Below are positions 1 to 11,509 of a stretch of DNA of 64,000 bases, piece by piece. The stretch's first letter is position 1. Each line of letters opens with the position of its first letter. The notes under the pieces are model-generated. The model ran no database searches, was not told the origin of the DNA, and saw nothing but the letters and a program-made list of their open reading frames with translations. This DNA comes from Ryuthela nishihirai (lineage: Eukaryota; Arthropoda; Arachnida; Araneae; Heptathelidae), in contig JAWZYU010000057.1 in the NCBI GenBank assembly GCA_038380435.1, positions 2,425,201 through 2,489,200 on the forward strand. Direction: 5' to 3'. The position numbers and the translations under genes are program-made.

Positions 1-2372
1 GAATTTCTTTTCACTGTGGTAAATAATAATTATTGATGACACATTTTAAATTTCGGTAGGAGAATAGATAGTTTCGTCGGTGCAGTGTAAAATTTTACCT
101 TTAGGCCTTTGTAATTACTTTACAAGTTATTTGTGTCGCAGAATTGGCTGGTACAGCTCTCTGCTGTTGTACTGTCCAACTGATTCTTCGGCTTTGTCAG
201 CCAAAGATTATTATCAGCAGCTAACTGATCCTTTACACGTTTATTAAGTTCTATATAATGTTTTCTATTAGGATTAGTATTGATTCAGGACATTCCTGTA
301 GTTCTTTCTTTCTAAAATAAACTCAAGTGCCTTGTCACTCGGATAATTATGCGTCCTCTGCTTCATTTTACGTAACAGAGTACTGTCAGTTTCCAAAAAA
401 GTCTATTTTAAGTGGTCACATTTTCCTGAACTTCAGTAGAAAGCAAACCACGACTGTCATAATGAGTAAGTAACCTATCATGATAAGATGTACTCTAATT
501 AGGTCTTTCACAGCTTCATAATTAAAGGCAAATTTTTTAACCTTAACACAACACTTCTTAAGTTCAAATCGCAAAACGCTTTTAACAAGATAATGGTCAG
601 ATCCAATTTCAGCTTCCGAATATGACCTGTTCTTTGTAATAGAACTAGTCCATTTGCTGTTAATTAATATATAATCTATAACGTTCTTATGCAGCCCATG
701 AGACGAAACACACGTGTACTTATGTATTTCGCGGTGTTTGTAATAAGTGTTAGTTATTCTGAAGCCATTGAGTTTAACATTGGCATTGACGTCACGTAGA
801 AAAAGGGTAACATCTCATTTCTTCACAGAATTCGAAATACTTGAAGTTGTCTGTAAAACCTATTTTCTCATCGTCATCGGCATTCACACTGGTGGCATAA
901 CAGTAGATAAGATTGAAGTCCTTAACGCTTGTCTGTAATTTTGCTTTAAACAACCTTTCATTAATATCCTAGAAGAGCATCACTAGCGTGTCACGCTTTG
1001 GTGATGTTTATTGTCTTTCTTCACCGAAAATTTAAGATACTCATACGGTGAATCCGAAAAACTTTTGAAAAAGGTACTAGGTTAAAAGGAATGCATCTTA
1101 TTTCTGCTCCATAATTTTTAGTAAATTTGGTATAGAAGATACCGAAAAATGTAAGTGCGGAAGAGGAAACAAACCCCTCTGTTGGGAATACGAAACAATG
1201 TAAATGTCATTTCCTCTGGACTGTGCAAACAATACATCCTCAATCGTCACTCTCAGATGTCATTCGCCTATTATTGAAAACGTCCAACGCTTTTCTCGCT
1301 GTTCCATTTGCCGCGTTCGTATTAAAATATGGCGAAGAAGTCATCCTATTTTGAGGGTTTGTAGTTATCAGAGCTTTTTGCCTATCGCGAACAGATTTGA
1401 GTATAAGAAGCAGCCATAGGCAAGGCCCGAGCGGTTGATAAATAGCGTCGGCCTGTCCTTATGTAACCCACAACTCTGCAGCTCGAAAAGTATCAGCTGA
1501 ATCAAGTTAAATAATATTCGTGAAGTGTTTGTGGTTCTTTTATATTTTCCTTCAGGTAAGTAACTTTGTAGTGAATAATTGGTTTAGAGAAGAGGTAATC
1601 AAATTCTACACTTTGTAGCCTAAGAGCTATGAAATTTCGGTCGGTTTCGAACCGACAAATAGTATGCAGCACATTATTCTGTTTATGGGATATAAAATTG
1701 ATAGTTAACCGTTATTTGTCGGTGTTGACCACTTTATTTTGACTCGTCATACAGACATTATTCATTTCCTATGCTTTTCAGGTACCCTACCAAACGGCTA
1801 CAGAATTTCCTTGTTATGCCAGTGAGAAACGTTACTTGGAAGCTCTAAAATATGCATTTAATGGAAAAATGTCACTGATGATAAATTAAAGTTCATAATC
1901 AAATATTTTTTTAAATATAGGTTTTAAAAAATATTGTTTTAGTATTCAAATGGTTGCGGAAACTGGAATGGTTAACAATAATCTTCAGTGGTATGCCAGT
2001 GAGAAACTGGATTTATTATTTCAGCAGGTAAATTAGAATTACAAATCCTATCGCGAAAACACGGACATGACGTCATCTCTGGTATGTCCAAGTGTTGCCA
2101 CCATAATTTCTATAAGATCTTTCAAAACCAAAGTATGCATAAATGAAAACACTTCTGATCCTAAAATATTAACTGGTAGTTATTTCCTTTTTTTTATTTT
2201 GGTAAATATTTTTATAATATTCTGAAATATTTAAATAAAATCTTAATAACTAAATTATTTTGAATGTTATTAAAATAAATTAACTTTAACTTATCTTAAA
2301 CCAATGAAAGGAATTGCTTGTTTAGGCATATTTATTTTCGGTCTTTTTGTTGAAGGCTGTCCAGACAGGCGG
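1..2372 (-). mobile_element. Long-TIR DNA element, copy 1 (cut by window edge)
   Basis: This is the inverted copy of the elements at 5246-11632 and 18856-21401. Its visible terminus is the TIR at about 2022-2372, which ends in GGACAGGCGG-type sequence followed by TA at 2373-2374. The other terminus is outside the window. No transposase is visible, so it looks non-autonomous. TA next to the TIR would suit a Tc1/mariner-like or other TA-targeting element, but the family is not established. Confidence 0.7.
138..1045 (-). pseudogene. RTE-like LINE endonuclease fragment inside element copy 1
   Basis: Read on the minus strand, this matches about 8785-9810 of the full LINE at 7968-11548. It covers the middle and end of the apurinic endonuclease domain and the start of the linker towards the reverse transcriptase. 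It has internal deletions and frame breaks. The same fragment sits at the same place in element copies 2 (6575-7482) and 3 (19925-20822), so it was captured before the element spread or duplicated. It has no coding capacity. Confidence 0.8.
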
Positions 2373-2641
2373 TAACTAGGTGACTTTCACAAAACGCGTT
2401 TCCCTATGGTGTCCAACGAGAAATTCCTAGATCGAGGCTAGGTGTGAATCTCTTACGTATGTCATAGGCAACTTTGTCCTTAGGGGTAAAGAACGCTTTT
2501 TCCTGTGTTCCCAAAGGACAACCCTGTGGTTTAATCTAAGGCTTCTATTACACATTTCGCTGTACTGTACATTACCTTCTTCTTAGCTCTGAACAATGCG
2601 TTTCCGTGTAGTGGGTAAATTATATATTTATCGCCAAGTTG

Positions 2642-3339
2642 ACATTTCTTGGGCTCGTTACGTCACCCTATCAGCTCGATATATCTATTGCGAATATCAG
2701 ACATTGGTTTCGAACTTCGTCCACAATAATGGGCAAATAGATCTGAAAGCCTGTACATAAAAATACTGCCGTTTGATCATTTACTATATAGAAATATTTC
2801 TACGCATACTGTAACGACGAATAGGGAAATGAAGAAATCAAAAATTAAGCAAAGAATTTTTTTTCCTCGGACAACCATTAGTTCTACTGAGCGAGCTTTA
2901 CAAAATCCGAGCCGAAATGAAAGGGGTCGTTTGTGGTCGACAGCGACAAATAGCGTTTAACTATAAAATTTATATCCCATAATCAGATTAATGTGCTGTA
3001 TAGTAGCTCTCGGTTGAAATTTCATAACTCTCATGCTAAAAAGTGGAAAATTAGATTACCTCTACTGTAAATTAATTATTGACCAGAAAGTTATTTACCT
3101 GAAAGAATTTATAAACGAACCACAAACACTTTATGAATATTATTAAACTTGATTCACCTGATATTTTTTCGAACAGCAGAATGGTGGTTTAGAGAAGGGC
3201 ATAGGGAATACAGTCCGTTTGTATTTTTTAATCGCATAAACCTTGCCAATGGTTGCTTATTACACTGTAATGTGTTCCCGGTACGCAAAGCTCCAAAAAT
3301 CTCAAAAAAAAAAAAAAAACTCAAATTATATCAATTATT
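2642..3339. other. Centre-left spacer of the palindrome, with displaced repeat pieces
   Basis: No gene is seen. Bases 2733-2815 resemble the sequence just outside the right TIR of copies 2 and 3 (11636-11735 and 21404-21500). Bases 2932-3268 are a diverged direct copy of 5893-6205, which is an internal part of the TIR element. A run of about 17 A lies at 3304-3320. These pieces show that the palindrome centre was rearranged. Confidence 0.6.
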
Positions 3340-4953
3340 ATTCGCCAATCTATAATTATTCATACGGGCAACATGGCGAAACCAAGGGAGTCTCTCTCTG
3401 CAAAATATGCTGCTTAAAGGAGGTTGCAAACTCCTTTGCCTAACCTCATCATTAGTTACAACGTTGAACCACCTAATGCCCAAGATACTGCGTAAGCATC
3501 TGGAATCAAAAGCATCTAGTTTCCTGTTATCTTGTTTACAAAATGTCCAAGTTTCACTACCATAACTAACCCTAGAAACAACCAAACTGTTATAAAGTCT
3601 AATTCTAGTCTTTAGGTGTATACGCCTATTTCTCCACACTCTCCATCGATTCTTAAAAGTCCCGGCAACAATCCCTATTCATCTGTTAATCTCATGCCGC
3701 ACATCACCAGTATCTGTTACATAGCTCCCAAGGTAATTAAACTGTGACACCTACTCAAGAGTGCAACCATTCAGATTAACTGAATCACAGCCTGCCTGAC
3801 CAATTTTCATCACTTTAGTTTTCTCTCTGTTTATAACCAAACCTACTCTACTACCAGTTTCATCAACAGCTCGAATGAAAGAGTTCATCTCATCAACAAC
3901 ATTTGCCAAAAGGGCTAAATCATCAGCATAATCTAAATCAGATATTTTCGTATCTCCTGTCCGTTTAAGGCCAAAATCTTTCCCTTGAAGTGAATTTCGC
4001 ATAACATAATCAATAACCAAACTAAAGAGAATGGAGACAAAATGCACCCTTGTCGAACACCAGAAGTAATGCTAAACCAATTGCTACAAGCCTTACCAAC
4101 TCTCACACACGACTCAGTGTTATTATAGAGAGCTTTCATTATGTTAACTAACTTGTCTGGTATACCATATGATTTCACAATCAACCACAAATTATGACGA
4201 TCAGCAGAGTCGAAAGCCTTTTTGAAATCAACAAAGCTAGCAACCAAAGGTTTCTGAAACTCTAAACATTTATCAAGAATCTGCCTCAGTGAAAATGTCT
4301 GATCCACACATCCCTTACCTCTTTCTGAATCCACATTGCTCATCACGCAATTGACTGTCAATCAGATTCTTAATTCTATTAAGCACAATCATGGAAAGAA
4401 CCTTACCTGGAACAGAGAGTAGGCTAATACCCCTATAGTTATCACAAGAACTGCGATCACCTTTCTTGAAAATTGGGATAATAATAGCTCTGGTAAAATC
4501 GTTAGGAACCATGCCTTTATCATAAAAGATTTTCATATTTTCAGTCATCCAAGTGGTAACCGAGACATTCCCAGTTCTGAGCATTTCTGTAGTAATTTCG
4601 TCTACCCCTGGGGATTTATGAACTTTAAGTTTAGAAACATCCAAAATAACTTCAGATTGTCTTATAGGGCCAACATTAAAGGCATCAATGCATCTATCAT
4701 CATTGCAAACAGTGGGAATAGAACTAACCGTATTGTTTAGAACATCAATGAAATGCTCAGCCCACCTAGCCATGACAGAATCATCACCTTCTATAACCTT
4801 ACCTTGTTTATCCTTCAATCCTTGTATTCCTGTCTGGTTTCTACCACATAAAACATTAACTATCTGGTACAGGTCTCTGCTGTTCTGTTGTTTAACTGCT
4901 TCCTTGGCATTGTCAGCCAAAACATCAAGTCAAAGATTCTTATCAGCAGCTTG
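3340..4953 (-). pseudogene. RTE-like LINE reverse transcriptase fragment, broken
   Basis: On the minus strand this matches about 9725-11330 of the full LINE: the linker, the reverse transcriptase domain and most of the C-terminal region. The 5' endonuclease part and the extreme 3' end are missing. Reverse transcriptase landmarks survive in three different frames: HKSPGVDEITTEML and NYRGISLLSVPGKVLS (4315-4920), VDFKKAFDSADR and GVRQGCILSP (3933-4361), and the YADD box (3751-4047). Another frame (3331-3639) keeps a C-terminal piece. At least three frameshifts make it inactive. It forms the core of the palindrome. Confidence 0.9.
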
Positions 4954-5245
4954 GCGATAAATATATAAAAAACTTGGCGATAAATATATAATTTACCCAC
5001 TACACGGAAACACATTGTTCAGAGCTAAGAAGAAGGTAATGTGTAATGTGTAATGAAGCGAAATGTGTAATACAAGCCTTAGATTAAACTACAGGGTTGT
5101 CCTTTGGGAACACAGGAAAACGCGTTCTTTACCCCTAAGGACAAAGTTGCCTATGACATACGTAAGAGATTCACACCTAGCCTCGATCTAGGAATTTCTC
5201 GTTGGACACCATAGGGAAACGCGTTTTGTGAAAGCCACCTAGTTA

Positions 5246-5596
5246 CCGCCTGTCTGGACAGCCTTCAACAAAAAGACCGAAAATAAATATGCCTAAACAA
5301 GCAATTCCTTTCATTGGTTTAAGATAAGTTAAAGTTAATTTATTTTAATACATTCAAAATAATTTACTTATTAAGATTTTATTTAAATATTTCAGAATAT
5401 TATAAAAATATTTACCAAAATTAAAAAAAAAGGAAATAACTACCAGTTAATATTTTAGGATTAGAAGTCTTTTGATTTATACATACTTTGGTTTTGAAAA
5501 ATCTTATAGAAATTATGGTGGCAACACTTGGACATACCAGAGATGACGTCATGTCCGTGTTTTCGCGATAGGATTTGTAATTCTAATTTACCTGCT
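5246..5596 (+). repeat. Left TIR of element copy 2
   Basis: About 350 bases pair with the interrupted right TIR. A perfect CRE-type palindrome TGACGTCA lies at 5544-5551, and its partner in the right TIR is at 7747-7754. The TIR is AT-rich with an internal run of A at about 5425. The outermost bases next to TA are CCGCC. Confidence 0.75.
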
Positions 5597-6574
5597 GAAA
5601 TAATAAATCCAGTTTCTCACTGGCATACCACTGAAGATTATTGTTAACCATTCCAGTTTCCGCAACCATTTAAATACTAAAACAATATTTTTTAAAACCT
5701 ATATTTAAAAAAATATTTGATTATGAACTTTAATTTATCATCACTGACATTTTTCCATTAAATGCACATTTTAGAGCTTCCAAGTAACGTTTCTCACTGG
5801 CATAATAAGGAAATTCTGTAGCCGTTCGGTAGGGTACCTGAAAAGCATAGGAAGTGAACAATGTCTGTATGACGAGCCAAAATAAATTGGTCAACACAGA
5901 CAAATAGCGGTTAACTATCAATTTTATATCTCATAATCAGAATAATGTGCTGCATACTATTTGTCGGTTCGAAACCGACAGGAATTTCATAGCTCTTAGG
6001 CTACAAAGTGTAGAATTAGATTACCTCTTCTCTAAACTAATTATTCACTACAAAGTTACTTACCTGAAGGAAAATATAAAAGAACCACAAACACTTCACG
6101 AATATTATTTAACTTGATTCAGCTGATACATTTCGAGCTGCAGAGTTGTGGGTTACAGAAGGACAGGCCGACGCTATTTATCAACCGCTCGGGCCTTGCC
6201 TATGGCTGCTTCTTATACTCAAATCTGTTCGCGATAGGCAAAAAGCTCTGATAACTACAAACCCTCAAAATAGGATGACTTCTTCGCCATATTTTAATAG
6301 CGAACGCGGCAAATGGAACAGCGAGAAAAGCGTTGGACGTTTTCAATAATAGGCGAATGACATCTGAGAGTGACGATTGAGGATGTATTGTTTGCACAGT
6401 CCGGAGGAAATGACATTTACATTGTTTCGTATTCCCAACAGAGGGGTTTGTTTCCTCTTCCGCACTTACATTTTTCGGTATCTTCTATACCAAATTTACT
6501 AAAAATTATGGAGCAGAAATAAGATGCATTCCTTTTAACCTAGTACCTCTTTCAGAAGTTTTTCGGATTCACCG

Positions 6575-7482
6575 TATGAGTATCTTAAATTTTCGGTGAA
6601 GAAAGACAATGAACATCACCAAGGCGTGACACGCTAGTGATGCTCTTCTAGGATATTAATGAAAGGTTGTTTACAGCAAAATTACAGACAAGCGTTAAGG
6701 ACTTCAATCTTATCTACTGTTATGCCACCACTGTGAATGCCGATGACGATGAGAAAATAGGTTTTACAGACAACTTCAAGGTATTTCGAATTCTGTGAAG
6801 AAATGAGAGTAACCCTTGTTCTATGTGACGTCAATGCCAAAGTTAAACTCAATGGCTTCAGAATAACTAACACTTATTACAAACACCGCGACATACATAA
6901 ATACACGTGGGTTTCATCTCATGGGCTGCATAAGAACGTTATAGATTATATATTAATTAACAGAAAATGGACTAGTTCTGTTACAAAGAACAGGTCATAT
7001 TCGGAAGCTGAAATTGGATCTGACCATTATCTTGTTAAAAGCGTTTTGCGATTTGAACTTAAGAAGTGTTGTGTTAAGGTTAAAAAATTTGCCTTTAATT
7101 ATGAAGCTGTGAAAGACCTAATTAGAGTACATCTTATCATGATAGGTTACTTACTCATTATGACAGTCGTGGTTTGCTTGCTACTGAAGTTCTGGAAAAA
7201 TGTCACCACTTAAAATAGACTTTTTTGGAAACTAACAGTACTCTGTTACGTAAAATGAAGCAGAGGACGCCTAATTATCCGAGTGACAAGGCACTTGAGT
7301 TTATTTTAGAAAGAAAGAACTACAGGAATGTCCTGAATCAATACTAATCCTAATAGAAAACATTATATAGAACTTAATAAACGTGTAAAGGATCAGTTAG
7401 CTGCTGATAATAAACTTTGGCTGACAAAGCCGAAGAATCAGTTGGACAGCACAACAGCAGAGAGCTGTACCAGCCAATTCTG
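6575..7482 (+). pseudogene. RTE-like LINE endonuclease fragment inside element copy 2
   Basis: A 136-codon open piece (6803-7213) keeps FRITNTYYKHRDIHKYTWVS and the GSDHYLVKSV box of the apurinic endonuclease. Sequence upstream to 6575 and downstream to 7482 also aligns with the full LINE, but with deletions and stops. The fragment ends in the linker at a point equivalent to GCAGAGAGCTGTACCAG. It shows the same deletions as the fragments in copies 1 and 3. It is therefore one ancestral insertion carried along by the element, not three separate insertions. Confidence 0.85.
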
Positions 7483-8499
7483 CGACACAAATAACTTGTA
7501 AAGTAATTACAAAGGCCTAAAGGTAAAATTTTACACTGCACCGACGAAACTATCTATTCTCCTACCGAAATTTAAAATGTGTCATCAATAATTATTATTT
7601 ACCACAGTGATAAGAAATTCAGCTACAGATTGTATGACTTCCTCAGATAAAAAACTATAACATGTGAATATAAATTAAAAGTTAAATTACTAGAAGAATA
7701 CAGCGGTTAAATAAGGATTACAAACGATATCGCGAAAACACGGACGTGACGTCAGCAGTGGAATGTCTAATGTTGCCACTATAGTTTCCATAATATATTT
7801 CAGAAACTAAGTGTATAAATCGAAAGAATTTCTAATCCTAAAATATTAACTTGTAGTTATTTCTTTTTTCAATTTTGGTAAATATTTTTATAATATTCGG
7901 AGTCATTTAAATAAAATCTTAATAAGTAAATTATTTGGAATGTTATTAAAATAAATTAAATTACCTTGCTAGGTAGTCACTGGAAGGAGAGCTATGCACC
8001 AATCCCCTGTGATGATGCATAGAACCGGCCAGGCCTAGCACCTAATGTCCAACCAAGCCTTCTCGTGGTGCGGACCGTTAGTAACTTTCAAAAGAGATAC
8101 ACTCTTGTGGAAGTGAACGGAAGGGGAGGGCTGCCAGATTAGTGTGGCCTACTGATCTGGACAACTATGGCTACTTTTCTTTTTTTTCTACCCTGCTGAG
8201 GAGTGGTCAACCACACAGGGTCCTGGTGCTGACCATATAAACCTACTGGACTGGACAGATATATGGCTCTGAGCTTGATTATGGATCCTGATTTTGCTGC
8301 ACTGGTGGGCTTCTGTGGAGGGAAAATCTTCCGCTGTGTTTTCTGTTTGTTTGTGGGTTGACAGCCCCAAGTGAATAGATCCACAGGATATGTTTATCAG
8401 CTGGTGGATAATCCTGAGCAGAAGTCATCGCAGGCACCTGAACTCTTTGCTTCTATTGGCATCGTCAAATTCTACATTGGAGGAAGTCTTCCAGTGTAG

Positions 8500-10545
8500 A
8501 TGGCTTCAGCCTTTAGTAGTGGGGGAACGGGTCTTTGCCCCATGTCTGCGATTAGGGGGCTGTTTGATATTGTCGGCATTCCCTCTCTCAATAAACATAG
8601 TTTCTTTAAACATCCCACTAACCATTTTCTCTCCATAGGTAGTTGGAATGTGAGGACTCTGCACAGAGCTTTTTCTCTTGATGTCCTCACACAAGAATTC
8701 CACCGTTATAATTTAGATATTCTCGGCTTGCAAGAGACCAGATGGACAGATAAAGGTCAGATTCTTAAAAATAATCTTAAATTTCTCTTTTCAGGGAGGG
8801 ACGACAAAAGGCATCACCAAGTCGTGGGTCTGCTTCTCAGCAGACACGCTAGTGATGCTCTTCTCGGATATGAGTGCATTAATGAAAGGTTTCTTACAGC
8901 AAAATTTCAGACAAGCGTTAAAGACTTGAATGTTATCTGCTGTTATGCCCCCACTGAGGATGCCGATGAGGATGAGAAGGATAGGTTTTATGAACAACTT
9001 CAGGATATTTTGAATTCTGTCAAGAAAGGAGATATTACCCTTGTTCTTGGTGACTTCAATGCCAAAGTTGGTACTGACTCTGACCTTTGGGGAGGAGTAA
9101 TAGGCCCTTTTGGTATTGGTAGCTGCAATAGCAATGGGCAACGTCTCCTACAGGTAAGTAAACTCAATGGATTCAGAATAACTAACACTTATTACAAACA
9201 CCGCGACATACATAAGTACACATGGGTTTCACCTGATGGGCTGCATAAGAATATGATTGATTACATATTAATTAACAGCAAATGGACTAGTTCTGTTAGG
9301 AATACCAGGGCATATAGGGGAGCTGAAATTGGATCTGACCATTACCTTGTTAAAAGTGTGTTGCAACTTAAACTTAAAAAGTGTTGTGCTAGGGTTAAAA
9401 AATTTACTTTTAATACTGAAGCTCTGAAAGATCCAGTTATAGCCAAAGCTTACCATGATAGGTTACTTAGTCATTATGACAGTCATGGTTTGCTTACTAC
9501 TGAAGTTGAGGAAGAATGGGATCATTTTAAACAGGCTTTTTTGGACACTAACAGTACTCTTTTAGGAAAAAAGGAGCAGAAGAGGCAAAATTATCTGAGT
9601 GATAAGGCACTTGAGCTTATTTCGGAAAGAAAGAACTGCAGGAATGCCCTTAATCAATACCCTACTAGTCCTAATAGAAAGCATTACAGAGACCTTAATA
9701 AACTTGTAAAGGATCAGTTAGCTGCTGATAAAAATTTTTGGCTTGATGGTTTGGCTGACAAAGCCGAGGAAGCAGTTAGACAGCACAACAGCAGAGAGCT
9801 GTACCAGATAGTTAATGTTTTTTGTGGTAGAAAACGGACAGGCATACAAGGATTGAAGGATAAACAAGGTAAGGTTATAGAAGGGGAGGATTCTGTCATG
9901 GCTAGGTGGGCTGAGCTTTTCAGTGATGTTCTAAACAATGTAGTTAGTTCTACTCCCATTGTTTGCAATGATGATAGATGCATTGGTGGCTTTAATGTTG
10001 GCCCTATAACACAATCTGAAGTTAGTTTGGCTGTTTCTAAACTTAAACTTCATAAATCCCCAGGGGTAGATGAAATTACTACGGAAATGCTTAGAGCTGG
10101 GAATGTTTCGGTTACCACTTGGATGACTGAAATTCTGAATCTCTTTTATGATAAAGGCATGGTTCCTAAGGATTTTACGAGAGCTATTGTTATCCCTATT
10201 TTCAAAAAAGGTGATCGCAGTTCTTGTGATAACTATAGGGGTATCAGCCTACTCTCTGTTCCAGGTAAAGTTCTTTCCATGATTGTGCTTAATAGAATTA
10301 AGAATCTGGTTGACAGGCAATTGCGTGATGAGCAATGTGGATTCAGAAGTGGTAGGGGATGTGTAGATCAGATATTTTCACTTAGGCAGATTCTTGAGAA
10401 ATGTTTAGAGTTTCAGAAACCTTTGGTTGCTAGCTTTGTTGATTTCAAAAAGGCTTTCGACTCTGTTGATCGTCATAATTTGTGGTTGATTGTGAAATCA
10501 TATGGTATACTAGACAAGTTAGTTAACATAATGAAAGCTCTCTAA
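8500..10545 (+). CDS. LINE endonuclease/reverse transcriptase polyprotein, N-terminal 681 codons
   Basis: This encodes the target-nicking endonuclease and the first half of the reverse transcriptase. An in-frame TAG lies directly before the ATG, so the start is well bounded. Residues 46-300 are the apurinic-type endonuclease: SWNVRTL (Asn50), GLQETRW (Glu79), CYAPTEDAD (149-156), LGDFNAKVG (Asp185, Asn187) and GSDHYLV (Asp280, His281), so the catalytic set looks complete. A linker follows to about residue 500. The reverse transcriptase then starts with HKSPGVDEITTEML, NYRGISLL, CGFRSGRGCVDQ and VDFKKAFDSVDR (motif A Asp648). The frame ends early because two bases are missing near 10543, compared with the minus copy at about 41640. 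The domain assignment is firm; activity is unlikely because of the break. Confidence 0.93.
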   Translation: MASAFSSGGTGLCPMSAIRGLFDIVGIPSLNKHSFFKHPTNHFLSIGSWNVRTLHRAFSLDVLTQEFHRYNLDILGLQETRWTDKGQILKNNLKFLFSGRDDKRHHQVVGLLLSRHASDALLGYECINERFLTAKFQTSVKDLNVICCYAPTEDADEDEKDRFYEQLQDILNSVKKGDITLVLGDFNAKVGTDSDLWGGVIGPFGIGSCNSNGQRLLQVSKLNGFRITNTYYKHRDIHKYTWVSPDGLHKNMIDYILINSKWTSSVRNTRAYRGAEIGSDHYLVKSVLQLKLKKCCARVKKFTFNTEALKDPVIAKAYHDRLLSHYDSHGLLTTEVEEEWDHFKQAFLDTNSTLLGKKEQKRQNYLSDKALELISERKNCRNALNQYPTSPNRKHYRDLNKLVKDQLAADKNFWLDGLADKAEEAVRQHNSRELYQIVNVFCGRKRTGIQGLKDKQGKVIEGEDSVMARWAELFSDVLNNVVSSTPIVCNDDRCIGGFNVGPITQSEVSLAVSKLKLHKSPGVDEITTEMLRAGNVSVTTWMTEILNLFYDKGMVPKDFTRAIVIPIFKKGDRSSCDNYRGISLLSVPGKVLSMIVLNRIKNLVDRQLRDEQCGFRSGRGCVDQIFSLRQILEKCLEFQKPLVASFVDFKKAFDSVDRHNLWLIVKSYGILDKLVNIMKAL

Positions 10546-10555
10546 TAACACTGAG

Positions 10556-11509
10556 TTGTGTGTGAGAGTTGGTAAGGCTTATAGTAATTGGTTTAGCATT
10601 ACTTCTGGTGTTCGACAAGGGTGCATTTTGTCTCCTTTTCTCTTTAGCTTGGTTATTGATTATGTTATGCGAAATTCACTTCAAGGGAAAGATTTTGGCC
10701 TTAAATGGGCTGGAGATACGAAAATTTCTGATTTAGATTATGCTGATGATTTAGCCCTTTTGGCAAATGATGTTGATGAGATGAACTCTTTCATTCGAGC
10801 CGTTGATGAGACTGGTAGTAGAGTAGGTTTGGTTATAAACAGAGAGAAAACTAAAGTGATGAAAATTGGTCAGGCAGGCTGTGATTCAGTTAATCTGAAT
10901 GGTTGCAGTCTTGAGCAAGTGTCACAGTTTAATTATCTTGGGAGCTATGTAACAGATAATGGTGATGTGCGGCATGAGATTAACAGACGAATAGGGATTG
11001 CTGCTGGGACTTTTAAGAATCTATGGAGAGTGTGGAGAAATAGGCGTATACACCTAAAGACTAAAATTAGACTGTATAATAGTTTGGTTCTTTCTAGGGT
11101 TAGTTATGGTAGTGAAACTTGGACACTTTGTAAACAAGATAACAGGAAACTAGATGCTTTTGATTCCAGATGCTTACGCAGTATCTTGGGCATTAGGTGG
11201 TTCAACTTTGTAACTAATGATGAGATTAGGAAAAGGAGTTTGCAACCTCGTTTAAGCAGCATACTGTGCAGAGAGAGACTCCGTTGGTTTGGCCATGTTG
11301 CCCGTATGAATAATTATAGATTGGCGAATAGGGTTATGAACAGTGTGCCTAAAGGCCTCAGAAAGAAGGGGAAACCTAGGATGCGGTGGGCAGACAATGT
11401 CAAACAGGACCTTGTTAGAATTGGTGTGCAGTGGCCAGATGCAGTAGATGTAGCTCAGGATAGACTTGCTTGGAGAACTAAATTGCACGGTCTGGTTGGA
11501 CCTCCGTAG
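10556..11509 (+). CDS. LINE reverse transcriptase, C-terminal half after frameshift
   Basis: This continues the protein from 8500-10545 in another frame; together they make about 1000 residues. It opens at GVRQGCILSPFLFSLVIDYV, then carries the catalytic YADD box at 10739-10750, INREKTKVMKI and FNYLGSYVT (the thumb side). The C-terminal domain has repeated Arg/Trp-rich stretches (SETWTLCKQ, CRERLRWFGHVARM, RMRWADNVKQDL), known from RTE/BovB-like LINEs. It ends in a TAG at 11507-11509, only about 40 bases before the element end. The apparent start is simply where the frame opens and is not a real initiation site. Confidence 0.92.
   Translation: MCVRVGKAYSNWFSITSGVRQGCILSPFLFSLVIDYVMRNSLQGKDFGLKWAGDTKISDLDYADDLALLANDVDEMNSFIRAVDETGSRVGLVINREKTKVMKIGQAGCDSVNLNGCSLEQVSQFNYLGSYVTDNGDVRHEINRRIGIAAGTFKNLWRVWRNRRIHLKTKIRLYNSLVLSRVSYGSETWTLCKQDNRKLDAFDSRCLRSILGIRWFNFVTNDEIRKRSLQPRLSSILCRERLRWFGHVARMNNYRLANRVMNSVPKGLRKKGKPRMRWADNVKQDLVRIGVQWPDAVDVAQDRLAWRTKLHGLVGPP

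Larger units (their letters stand above)
1..2641. repeat. Left arm of a 7.6-kb imperfect palindrome
   Basis: Base 1 pairs with about base 7620, and pairing continues inward to about 2641 against 4969. I checked matching blocks at 1-60, 1200-1260, 1690-1711, 2068-2075, 2341-2400 and 2581-2640, with a constant coordinate sum of about 7620. The arm holds element copy 1 plus about 270 bases of outer flank (2375-2641). The true outer end lies beyond the window. Divergence between the arms is only scattered substitutions and small indels. Confidence 0.9.
4954..7620. repeat. Right arm of the 7.6-kb imperfect palindrome
   Basis: This is the reverse complement of 1-2641, starting at about 4969. At the inner edge (4951-4990) a short unit with the core TTGGCGATAAATATATA is duplicated in tandem, marking the junction with the LINE relic. 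The arm contains the outer flank (4969-5245), also present beside copy 3 at 18630-18855, and the left part of element copy 2. Confidence 0.85.

Noticed and set aside
8390..8638. 82-codon frame upstream of and overlapping the LINE ORF, also present in the minus copy
   Set aside because: Both copies are nearly identical in sequence, so its presence in both is not evidence of selection, and it has no domain.
9714..9983. 89-codon minus-strand frame (same at 4688-4960 and 42199-42486)
   Set aside because: Antisense shadow of the LINE linker and reverse transcriptase region, recurring only because the LINE recurs.
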